A stretch of 64,000 nt of DNA from Clostridium sp. DL-VIII (GTDB lineage Bacteria > Bacillota > Clostridia > Clostridiales > Clostridiaceae). Both the position numbers and the translations under genes were made by a program. Positions within the stretch are counted from its first letter, which is position 1; the number at the start of each line of letters is the position of its first letter. The notes beneath the pieces are model-generated. The model was not told where the DNA came from and did not search any database. It was given only the letters and a program-made list of their open reading frames with translations. Where the stretch lies: contig NZ_CM001240.1 of NCBI RefSeq assembly GCF_000230835.1, forward strand, positions 752,501 through 816,500. Reading direction: 5' to 3'. Shown in pieces: positions 46,760 to 54,090 of this stretch.

Positions 46760-47476
46760 ATGAAAAAAAATTCTAAGTTAAAAAAGATAATTTCTATAGG
46801 TTTGATATGTACAAGCATGGGAGTATTTGCTGGGTGTACAAGTTTAAAGGACAACTTGAATCAAAATCAAGGAGAAAATAAGCCTGAGGAAGTAAGAGTA
46901 CTTGATTATAATGAAGTTAAGGATTCATTGATTAGATTTCATGTCATAGCGAATAGTGACAGCGATGAAGATCAAAATTTAAAGTTAAAAGTGAAAGATA
47001 AGGTTATAGATTATTTATACCCATATCTGAATTCTTCAAAGTCACTAGATGAGTCTAGGCAAATTATAAAAGATAGAATGGGAGAAGTTAAAAAAATTGC
47101 AGAAGAGGTAATTAAAGATAATAAATATAATTATGGAGTGCAAGTTCAGCTATCTAGAGAAAATTTTCCGGACAAGTCTTATGGAAATATAGTTTTGCCA
47201 CAAGGTAATTATGAAGCTTTTAGAATAATAATAGGAAGTGGACAAGGTAAGAATTGGTGGTGTGTAATGTTTCCTCCATTATGTTTTGTTGATGAATCAA
47301 AGGCTGAGGTTGAGTATGACAAAACAGAGAATAGAATAAAAGCAAGTCAGCATGAAGAGGAGGCTCAAGGAGAGCAAGAAACCGATGAAAGTAAAGTTAG
47401 CAATAAGGACGACAAACAAAATAACGTACAAATAAAATTTAAAATATTAGAAATACTTAAGGAGATATTTGATTAG
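46760..47476 (+). CDS. spoIIR: Stage II sporulation protein R
   Basis: 238 residues from ATG 46760 (AAGGGGG 8 bases upstream; an upstream in-frame ATG at 46706 would add an improbable leader). In the forespore SpoIIR is secreted across the septum and triggers SpoIIGA to activate pro-sigma E. A signal peptide with a possible lipobox (FAGC, Cys 26) is present. The core VKDSLIRFHVIANSDSDEDQNLKLKVKDKVIDYL and the NIVLPQGNYEAFRIIIGSGQGKNWWCVMFPPLCF block are diagnostic. A Glu/Lys-rich tail follows. It abuts the next gene with no gap. Confidence 0.95.
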   Translation: MKKNSKLKKIISIGLICTSMGVFAGCTSLKDNLNQNQGENKPEEVRVLDYNEVKDSLIRFHVIANSDSDEDQNLKLKVKDKVIDYLYPYLNSSKSLDESRQIIKDRMGEVKKIAEEVIKDNKYNYGVQVQLSRENFPDKSYGNIVLPQGNYEAFRIIIGSGQGKNWWCVMFPPLCFVDESKAEVEYDKTENRIKASQHEEEAQGEQETDESKVSNKDDKQNNVQIKFKILEILKEIFD

Positions 47477-48475
47477 ATGAGTGATACGGTAAGAGCATTA
47501 GCAATGATTTCAGGAGGGTTAGATAGTATATTAGCTGCAAAACTAATTAAAGATCAAGGGATAGAAGTAATAGGAATTTGCTTTAGATCATACTTCTTTA
47601 ATGAAGAAAATGCGATAAAGATGACAAAGCAAATAGGAATAAAATTAGAGGTCATAGATTTTTCTAAAGAACATTTTGAAATGGTTAAAGATCCGAAGCA
47701 TGGCTGGGGTAAAAACATGAATCCTTGCATAGATTGTCATTCTATGATGATGAGATATTGTGGAGAATTACTTGAAAAATTTAATGCTGATTTCATCATT
47801 ACAGGTGAAGTTTTAAATCAGAGACCAATGTCGCAAAACAGATCAGCATTAGATATAGTAAAAAAGCAATCTGGATTTAGTGATAAAATTTTAAGACCTC
47901 TATGTGCGAAAAATTTAAAGGAAACACAGATGGAGCTTGATGGATTAGTAGATAGAGAAAAATTATTAGATATTTCAGGAAGAAATAGAAAAATGCAGAT
48001 GTACTTAGCTGAAAAGTGGGGGATAAAAGATTATCCATCACCAGCAGGAGGATGTAAATTAACTGAACCTAATTATGCTATTAGATTAAAAGAAATTTTA
48101 GAGAAGAAAGAAGAGGTTACTGAAAAAGATATACATTTATTAAAATACGGAAGACATTTTGTCAGCAATAATAATGTGAAAATAATAGTTTCAAGAACAG
48201 CAGAAGAAGGTGAAAAAATAAAACAATTATTAAATAATAAAGATATAGTTTTTTTACCGTCTAGATTTAAAGGAGCAATGGTAATAATACCAGATGGAAA
48301 CGCCCCTATGGAAGAGGATATAAATTTAGCATGCAGGCTAGCTGTTAGATATAGCAAAGGAAAAGATGAGGAAATAGTTGAAGTTAAGTATGGTAAGTTT
48401 GCAACAAAATTTAATGAAGCAAAGAAGGTTAATTCTATAACTCAAGAAGAACTTGAAAAATATAATATTAATTAA
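47477..48475 (+). CDS. PP-loop ATPase, tRNA thiolation-type (MnmA/ThiI-like) protein
   Basis: 332 residues, starting at the base after the spoIIR stop. The PP-loop motif is MISGGLDSILAAK (about 9-21), which activates tRNA by adenylation. A CIDCHSMMM motif gives the Cys pair seen in thiouridylases, and PAGGCKLTEP follows. The last 150 residues (LLKYGRHFVSNNNVKIIVSRTAEEGEKI) resemble the DUF814/NFACT-R type RNA-binding domain fused to such proteins. It is commonly annotated as a tRNA thiouridylase-like protein. Exact modification unknown; it is not canonical MnmA. Confidence 0.78.
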   Translation: MSDTVRALAMISGGLDSILAAKLIKDQGIEVIGICFRSYFFNEENAIKMTKQIGIKLEVIDFSKEHFEMVKDPKHGWGKNMNPCIDCHSMMMRYCGELLEKFNADFIITGEVLNQRPMSQNRSALDIVKKQSGFSDKILRPLCAKNLKETQMELDGLVDREKLLDISGRNRKMQMYLAEKWGIKDYPSPAGGCKLTEPNYAIRLKEILEKKEEVTEKDIHLLKYGRHFVSNNNVKIIVSRTAEEGEKIKQLLNNKDIVFLPSRFKGAMVIIPDGNAPMEEDINLACRLAVRYSKGKDEEIVEVKYGKFATKFNEAKKVNSITQEELEKYNIN

Positions 48476-48526
48476 AACAACATATATTAAATATTTATAA
48501 AATGAATTAAAAAATGGAGGAGAATC

Positions 48527-48943
48527 ATGAAGAAAAAAGCAATTATTACGGTTGATAGTTCTGTTTTAAATGATGAAGAGGATTTAATAGGAGTCGTAAC
48601 ACCAGGAGAGTTTTATAAGATAGATGATGGTTTTAAAGTTGAATATGAGGAAACACAGCTCTCAGGTATGGAAGGAACGAAAACTACCATAATAATTAGA
48701 GAAAAGTCTTTTGATTTAATTAGAGAAGGAACTACAGAAACTAAGATGGAGTTTCAAAGTAATGTGACAACTGTATCCATGTATAAAACACCTTATGGAA
48801 TACTTGATGTCAATATACATACTAAAAAGCTTGATATAAATGTTAATGAGAATGGTGGAAGTATAAGTGCAATATATATGTTGGAGATAGGTGAACAGCC
48901 AGCTATTAAAACCAACTTGACAATAAATATAAAGGCAGATTAA
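48527..48943 (+). CDS. DUF1934 family beta-barrel protein (YwiB-like)
   Basis: 138 residues. The repeated beta-strand pattern (FYKIDDGFKVEYEETQLSGMEGTKTTIIIREKSFDLIREG and YGILDVNIHTKKLDINVNENGGSISAIYML) matches DUF1934/YwiB, a calycin-like barrel of unknown role. GGAGGAG precedes the start. It may be read from the spoIIR transcript, with a 51-base gap to the PP-loop gene. Strong terminator follows. Confidence 0.85.
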   Translation: MKKKAIITVDSSVLNDEEDLIGVVTPGEFYKIDDGFKVEYEETQLSGMEGTKTTIIIREKSFDLIREGTTETKMEFQSNVTTVSMYKTPYGILDVNIHTKKLDINVNENGGSISAIYMLEIGEQPAIKTNLTINIKAD

Positions 48944-48992
48944 TTTATAAAATTCAGCTAAAGTTATACTTGGGTTCTAATAAACATTTATT

Positions 48993-49045
48993 ACCATCCG
49001 TTAATGGATTTGTATTAATATAAATTCATTAACGGATGGTTTTTA
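48993..49045 (+). terminator. Rho-independent terminator
   Basis: A perfect 14-bp stem (48993-49006 with 49027-49040) with a 20-base loop and a T run. It ends the ispE-to-DUF1934 block. Confidence 0.92.
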
Positions 49046-49432
49046 TTTAAATATTTTTGTTTTAGTATACTTGCCACATGATATTTGGAAATGCCGGGGG
49101 AGGTTTACCTGATTATAAAAATATATTTATAGTAAAATAAGCTTAAGTGTAATTTTTTATAAGGCACATTATGTTTATTTTAAGAATATTCAAAATAGAT
49201 ATTAAATTCGTTAAATTTAAATGAAAGTAACTGATAAAAGTTAATAATGTAAAAAATAGAATATATAAGGAATTTGTATAATACACGATAATATTGTATT
49301 ATATAGTTAGAAAATATAATAATTCTCAAAAGATAACAAAGCTAAAGCAGAGCTATAATTGATAATTTAAATATATGTCAATATTGAAATGATATATGTT
49401 CGTCATCTTATTAAATTGGAGAGTGATATTTC
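49046..49432 (+). promoter_or_regulatory. Upstream region of the agrA-like gene; no gene seen
   Basis: 387 bases, very AT-rich. Near 49221-49246 it holds two related pieces, GAAAGTAACT and AAAAGTTAAT, spaced about one helical turn, of the kind that LytTR regulators bind as direct repeats. This is a weak guess; otherwise I see nothing in it. Confidence 0.35.
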
Positions 49433-50200
49433 TTGTATAATATTATTTTAGTTGAAGACGACCCTATTCAAAGGGATATTCTAAAAAAGATGGTTGCATC
49501 TACATATGAGTTTTTGAAAATTTATGAAGCTGACAGTGAAATTACAGCATTAGATATAATTGAAAAAAATGATATTAATATGTTTTTGATTGATATTCAA
49601 TTAAAGGATTCTTCAGGATTAGATCTTGCAATGAAGATTAGAAATATCCTTAAATACGAGTTCAGGCAAATTATTTTTTTAACAACTCATATGGAATATA
49701 TAACACAAGCATTTAAACAAACACATTGTTATGATTACATATTGAAGCCATATGACAAAAATAGTGTACAAGCTATGCTAAAAAAGATTATTGTTAATGA
49801 AACCGATAATTTAAATAATAAAAAGGATATTTCTGATGAAATAGAAGAAAAAGAAATAATTGTAACATTGAAAAATGGAATATTTGTAGGAATAAAAGTA
49901 AAAGATATTCTTTTTGTAGAAGTCATTGGAAAAAATTGCGAGATAAATACCGTTAATGGAGTTTATGTTTCTAATAATACGAGTTTGAAGAAAATAATAA
50001 AATTAATTGATTCTGATTATATAATTCAAAGTCATAGAGCTTTTGCCATAAATATAAATTGCGTATTTAAAATTGAAAAGTTAGATGTAAAGCTCAGTGA
50101 GGTATATTTTAATAAATATGATAAAACTGCACTTCTAGGCTATAAATTTAAAAATGATGTAATATCTAAATTTAAAGAAGGAAAGAAAATGATATGTTAA
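49433..50200 (+). CDS. LytTR-family response regulator (AgrA-like)
   Basis: 255 residues from a TTG start at 49433 (GGAGAGTGAT upstream); the opening MYNIILVEDDPIQRD starts at once. Receiver domain: acidic pocket Asp 9/10, phospho-acceptor Asp 54 in FLIDIQL, and KPYDK with the conserved Lys. The C-terminal LytTR DNA-binding domain (about 142-250) has IIVTLKNGIFVGIKVKDILFVEV and SHRAFAINI. It overlaps the kinase gene by 7 bases. By analogy with Staphylococcus and other clostridia it should activate promoters in response to the peptide made by the adjacent agrBD. Confidence 0.93.
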   Translation: MYNIILVEDDPIQRDILKKMVASTYEFLKIYEADSEITALDIIEKNDINMFLIDIQLKDSSGLDLAMKIRNILKYEFRQIIFLTTHMEYITQAFKQTHCYDYILKPYDKNSVQAMLKKIIVNETDNLNNKKDISDEIEEKEIIVTLKNGIFVGIKVKDILFVEVIGKNCEINTVNGVYVSNNTSLKKIIKLIDSDYIIQSHRAFAININCVFKIEKLDVKLSEVYFNKYDKTALLGYKFKNDVISKFKEGKKMIC

Positions 50201-51441
50201 TACATTTTGTCATAAATTTCTTAGATACATTTAACATAATTTATTTATGGGCGATCTTTGCCAAAAAGAATAATATTATTTTAAAACTTATAGGAAGTAC
50301 ATTGACTGCATCTGTGCTTATGACTATTACAGAAAGATTAGGAATTCATTTTATTGTTACTTATATAATAATTATTTTAGCATTAAAGATTTTTTTTGAA
50401 AGAGACTTAAAAGATGCTATATTAGGTTTTTTCTTTACAGCATTTATTATGATGATATTTCAATTAATGCTATTAACAATTATGAATGAATTTATTAGTG
50501 ATGATAATATTAAAGGTATAATTACAGAACTGATAATGTTAACAAGTATATTAGTATATTCAAGAATGAATATAAGTAAAAAAATTTCGTATAAAAAGAT
50601 AAATAGTAATATATTAATTTATTTTATTTCGACTTTTAGTATATATGCTAGTGTTATTAAAACTATGTGGAATTATGATGATAGTATAGTTGTTAATAAT
50701 TTACTTTTTATAGTATTAATATTAAGTATATTAGGGATATCTCAAACAGTAATATACTTTAATATTGTTAAAGGAATAAAGGAAAGAGAAGAACTAAGGC
50801 TTTCAAATGAATATAATGCTGTTATTAATGAAATAGTTCAAGAAATAAAACAAAGACAACATGATTTTAATAATTACAAAAATACAATAAAAGGAATAAT
50901 AGAGGTCGTAGATGAAGAAAAAATAAAACAAACAATTACTGATTACATAAAAGATGAAGATATGAATGATAATCATATAAATGATTTAGTGTATATTGAT
51001 AATGTTATTATAAGATCTATAGTATATAATAATCTGGTTAAGGCAAAGAAATTTAATGTTAATCTTAAATATATAATTGAGAACGATGTTTTAGATGATA
51101 CATTAAGGTATCACGATATATCAAATCTGTTAAGCAATTTATTAAATAATGCTTTTGATGAAGTTACAAAAGATGAGTGTGTTGATAAGGATATTGAAGT
51201 GAAAATATTTAAAGAAAAAAATATATCTCATTTAATTATTAAAAATAAAGTTGCTAATAGCAATAATCTTAATTTAAATGAGATATTTACAAGGGGATAT
51301 TCAACTAAAGATAAAGGTACAAGAGGTTATGGTTTGTACAATGTACAGCAAATAGTTAACGCTAACAAAGGATACATAAAATTAAATGTAGAAAATGAAG
51401 AATTAATTTTTGATATCTACTTTAATAAATCTTCTGGATAA
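50194..51441 (+). CDS. GHKL sensor histidine kinase (AgrC-like)
   Basis: 415 residues. The first about 195 residues form six hydrophobic segments, the peptide-sensing part. A coiled linker follows, with phospho-acceptor His 223 in QRQHDFNN, which is the AgrC-type box. The GHKL ATPase domain has LLNNAFDE (N box) and GTRGYGLYNVQQIV (G box). The TTT-rich 3' end overlaps agrD on the opposite strand by 25 bases. It is the receptor of the cyclic peptide and phosphorylates the response regulator encoded just upstream. Confidence 0.93.
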   Translation: MLIHFVINFLDTFNIIYLWAIFAKKNNIILKLIGSTLTASVLMTITERLGIHFIVTYIIIILALKIFFERDLKDAILGFFFTAFIMMIFQLMLLTIMNEFISDDNIKGIITELIMLTSILVYSRMNISKKISYKKINSNILIYFISTFSIYASVIKTMWNYDDSIVVNNLLFIVLILSILGISQTVIYFNIVKGIKEREELRLSNEYNAVINEIVQEIKQRQHDFNNYKNTIKGIIEVVDEEKIKQTITDYIKDEDMNDNHINDLVYIDNVIIRSIVYNNLVKAKKFNVNLKYIIENDVLDDTLRYHDISNLLSNLLNNAFDEVTKDECVDKDIEVKIFKEKNISHLIIKNKVANSNNLNLNEIFTRGYSTKDKGTRGYGLYNVQQIVNANKGYIKLNVENEELIFDIYFNKSSG

Positions 51442-51536
51442 TCCGGTTCACCCCAGATAGTTCCGCATCTTGATTTTGATACTAAACTAAATAATTTAAG
51501 TAATATGGCTGAAAAAATGTTTATAGATCTTTCCAT
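51417..51536 (-). CDS. agrD: AgrD autoinducing-peptide precursor (39 residues, short gene)
   Basis: Found by reading the minus strand; too short for most gene finders. ATG is at 51536-51534 with AAAGGAG 10 bases before it, and the stop is TAG at 51419-51417. Three parts are visible: an amphipathic N-terminal leader (residues 1-20, MERSINIFSAILLKLF...), a core SKSRCGTIWG with its only Cys at 24, and an acidic C-terminal tail EPDYPEDLLK of the type AgrB recognises. The likely mature signal is a thiolactone from Cys 24 to Trp 28 (CGTIW, 5-residue ring), possibly with an N-terminal tail; Gly 29 could be the end residue instead. It starts 41 bases inside agrB, so the two are translationally coupled. 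Confidence 0.88.
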   Translation of the reverse strand: MERSINIFSAILLKLFSLVSKSRCGTIWGEPDYPEDLLK

Positions 51537-52098
51537 TAAAAACAACTCCTTTTAAATTAATAAAAATCACCTGAGAAATTTGTACAAATAAACTTATAAA
51601 TATACAATTACATATTTGAATATTATTAGATTTGAAAAATAATATTCCCCAAAAACTAATAGATATTAAAGATAATGTTTTTAATATCTTATCATTTTGC
51701 ATTGGTCGTTTTTCATTAGGACAAGGAGCATAAACTAAAGCAATAATAAAAAACAATACAAATGAAGATATGTAAAAGCTATTTTTTAAATATGGAACTA
51801 AGTTACTAAATAATAATACAGTAACGAAGTATAATGTACTCCATATTAAACATGAATTAAAAGTTTTACAATGTAGTCCTCCTAGAAAGGAGCGTGTTGT
51901 AAGTAAAATAATATATATTAGAAAAAATAACTTTAATTCATGAAATTTAAGGAATATTAAAAATATAATCAGTAATTTAGATAAATCTCCAAAAATCACT
52001 TCTAAAACATATTGAATTTTTAATATATCCTTTTTGGTTAACGAAGAATTTCTTTCACCTAAGTGCTGTGATATCTTAATAGATAACGATTTTATCAT
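51496..52098 (-). CDS. agrB: AgrB peptide-processing protease
   Basis: 200 residues with about five or six membrane segments. The cysteine-protease site matches AgrB: Arg 69, His 76 and Cys 83 in TTRSFLGGLHCKTFNSCL, with the same His-7-Cys spacing as in Staphylococcus aureus. It cuts the AgrD tail and forms the thiolactone. AAAGGGG precedes the start. Its 3' end overlaps agrD. A predicted promoter lies at 52165-52137 (minus strand). Confidence 0.95.
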   Translation of the reverse strand: MIKSLSIKISQHLGERNSSLTKKDILKIQYVLEVIFGDLSKLLIIFLIFLKFHELKLFFLIYIILLTTRSFLGGLHCKTFNSCLIWSTLYFVTVLLFSNLVPYLKNSFYISSFVLFFIIALVYAPCPNEKRPMQNDKILKTLSLISISFWGILFFKSNNIQICNCIFISLFVQISQVIFINLKGVVFNGKIYKHFFSHIT

Positions 52099-52136
52099 TA
52101 AATAACCCCTTTATTTAATTTTAGTTACATAATACA

Positions 52137-52165
52137 CTTATAGAATACATTGGCATAAAATTCAA
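52137..52165 (-). promoter_or_regulatory. Predicted agrBD promoter
   Basis: On the minus strand, TTGAAT (52165-52160) and TATAAG (52142-52137) are separated by exactly 17 bases, about 40 bases before the agrB start. The palindrome at 52177-52193 sits 11 bases upstream of the -35 box, the usual place for an activator site. Confidence 0.65.
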
Positions 52166-52176
52166 TATTCATGGAA

Positions 52177-52193
52177 CTAAAAGTACATTTTAG
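52177..52193. promoter_or_regulatory. 17-bp palindrome in the agrB-MFS intergenic region (candidate AgrA site)
   Basis: CTAAAA-GTACA-TTTTAG has perfect 6-bp arms and a 5-base centre. It lies just upstream of the agrB -35 box and also upstream of the divergent MFS gene. A second palindrome of the same size and GTA core lies at 53882-53898 before the NRPS. Confidence 0.6.
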
Positions 52194-52246
52194 GGAATGA
52201 AAAGAATACTTAATAGGTAATAAATGAGAGACAGAAGATATTTTTC

Positions 52247-52300
52247 TTTTAATATGAGTTTTATTGTGTTTGGAGTAATATATATTTACTCCTTTTTTTT
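52247..52300 (+). promoter_or_regulatory. MFS leader: block shared with the NRPS leader, containing a terminator-like hairpin
   Basis: The stretch CTTTTAATATG (52247-52257) followed by TTGTGTTT, ATATATATTTACT and CATTATGT-like pieces recurs in the same order before the NRPS (53929-53990). TTTAAT could be a -10 box. In this copy GGAGTAA (52272-52278) and TTACTCC (52286-52292) form a perfect 7-bp stem followed by eight T residues, a terminator signature placed about 110 bases before the MFS start. In the NRPS copy the stem is lost. Confidence 0.55.
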
Positions 52301-52408
52301 ATTATGTAAATATATGCTTTAATAATATAAAACTAAATACATAGCATATTTAAATGCGATATTTAGATATTAACATTGTAAAAATACATAGTAAGGAGAA
52401 GTAAGTTC

Positions 52409-53689
52409 ATGTTTCTAAAGAAGAGTAAAGATAAACTTTGGACACCGGTTTTTTTTATTTTATGGCAAAGTCAACTTGTTTCTATATTGGGGGATGCAGC
52501 ATATAGTATAGCGTTAGGATTCTGGGTACTTGAAGTTACAGGTTCTACTGGATTAATGGGCGCACTTATGGCTGTATCGACATTACCTGGAGTTTTGGTA
52601 TCGCCATTTGCTGGGGTATTGGTCGATCGTTATAAAAGAAAAAAATTACTAATATTGATGGACATGATTAGAGGATCAAGTGTACTGATTATCTCAATAG
52701 CTGCTTTTAATAACAAGATATCAGTTTGGGAGGTTTTTTTGGCAGGAATTATATTAAGTATTTGTGGAGCGGTATTTAGGCCATGTGTTAATTCTTCCGT
52801 TCCTGATGTTGTGCCTAATTCAAGATTGGAAAATGCAAATTCCATGCTGGCAATTGTGAATACTGGGGCAAATATGGTAGGAAATGTAGCTGGAGGATTT
52901 CTTTTTCAGATAGTTGGTGCTCCATTTCTATTCTTGTTTAATGGACTATCATATTTCTTTTCTGGAATTTCAATATTTTTCATAAGTATTCCAAGGGTAG
53001 AAAGAAAGAGTGAGCAGAATTTTTTAAAGGATATGAGAGATGGTTTTTCCTTCATGTGGAAACTTAAAGGATTAAGATACATATTATTTATGGCTGCGGC
53101 CCTAAACTTTTTTTCATATATTTCAATGGTTCTTTTCTTACCGTTATTTCAGGAAACTCCATATCTTGGAGCTGGGAAATATGGAATTGCAATGGCGTGT
53201 GTTATGGGAGGAGCAATGATTGGATTCTTATTCTTGTCTGCTATTTCTATTCCCCCTGCTAGAAGGCTAAAAATGTTTATAATTTCAATTGTGGTGTATA
53301 ATTCAAGTCTTATTATTGCAGTAAATCAGTCTTTTTTTTCAATTATGATGATATTTTTAGTCTTGGGTGGATTTTTTAATTCAATTGTAAATGTTATTTT
53401 AATATCTACAGCACAAGCTGCAACGCCTCAGGAAATGAGAGGAAAGGTAATGGCATTTATGAGCATGACTAGTGAGGGACTTACTCCTATAGCTATGGCT
53501 CTTGGTGGTGTTCTGGCTGATTTTATTTCAATAAGGATTATCATGTCTGCTTCTTTTGTTGTAATAATTGCCATAGTTGTTCCATTTATTTTTATAAAAT
53601 CCTTCAAAAGGTTTATAAGCTATGACTATGAAAAAAACAGTCTAACGAATTTAATTCAAGATCAGAATTTAATTAATGAAGAGGCGTAA
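52409..53689 (+). CDS. MFS exporter (macrolide-efflux/MefA-like)
   Basis: 426 residues with 12 hydrophobic segments. The opening FFILWQSQLVSILGDAAYSIALGFWVLEVTGSTGLMG and the loop GVLVDRYKRKKLLILMD are typical of the MefA/DHA3 efflux group (MFS_3). Such proteins export hydrophobic compounds. Placed directly before the NRPS and after agr, it is the likely exporter of, or self-protection against, the peptide product; this is inferred from location. AAGGAG precedes the start. Confidence 0.85.
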   Translation: MFLKKSKDKLWTPVFFILWQSQLVSILGDAAYSIALGFWVLEVTGSTGLMGALMAVSTLPGVLVSPFAGVLVDRYKRKKLLILMDMIRGSSVLIISIAAFNNKISVWEVFLAGIILSICGAVFRPCVNSSVPDVVPNSRLENANSMLAIVNTGANMVGNVAGGFLFQIVGAPFLFLFNGLSYFFSGISIFFISIPRVERKSEQNFLKDMRDGFSFMWKLKGLRYILFMAAALNFFSYISMVLFLPLFQETPYLGAGKYGIAMACVMGGAMIGFLFLSAISIPPARRLKMFIISIVVYNSSLIIAVNQSFFSIMMIFLVLGGFFNSIVNVILISTAQAATPQEMRGKVMAFMSMTSEGLTPIAMALGGVLADFISIRIIMSASFVVIIAIVVPFIFIKSFKRFISYDYEKNSLTNLIQDQNLINEEA

Positions 53690-53719
53690 ATAAACAATAT
53701 AATATGGATTATAAGATGA

Positions 53720-53755
53720 GATCGCAATTTAGAAATAAATTTGCGATCTTTTTCA
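53720..53755 (+). terminator. Rho-independent terminator of the MFS gene
   Basis: GATCGCAA (53720-53727) pairs with TTGCGATC (53741-53748) around a 13-base loop and is followed by a T run. The NRPS therefore needs its own promoter. Confidence 0.88.
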
Positions 53756-53881
53756 TTTAGAATATCATTTGCTACCCCAATAAGCCTTTTCAGATTTTTA
53801 TGAAATAGAGACTATTTTATATATTATGAATTGCATTTACAAAAATATTAAACAACAGAATTCAAACGACAAATTTAAGCA

Positions 53882-53898
53882 TAAAAAGTAAGTTTTTA
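53882..53898. promoter_or_regulatory. 17-bp palindrome upstream of the NRPS (candidate AgrA site)
   Basis: TAAAAA-GTAAG-TTTTTA has perfect 6-bp arms and a 5-base centre. It lies 9 bases before a weak -35-like ATGAAA (53908-53913), 17 bases from TTTAAT (53931-53936). This repeats the geometry of the palindrome-to-agrB promoter spacing (11 bases). Confidence 0.58.
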
Positions 53899-54090
53899 AG
53901 AACTAAGATGAAAAACATGCCATATATACTTTTAATATGTAATTTTTTGTGTTTAAGGATATATATATTTACTAAATTTTTTCATTATGTGACTATATAT
54001 TTATAGTAGTACGTTAAAGAATTATTGAAATATAACAAGAAAAACAAAGTGCTAATTTTAATGGTTAAAAAAGATAGGAGTATGAGAAAA

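Noticed and set aside
49221..49246. AgrA-type direct repeats before the response regulator gene
   Set aside because: Two short AAAGTAACT/AAAAGTTAA pieces are suggestive, but in such AT-rich DNA they can arise by chance and do not match the palindromes found near agrB and the NRPS.
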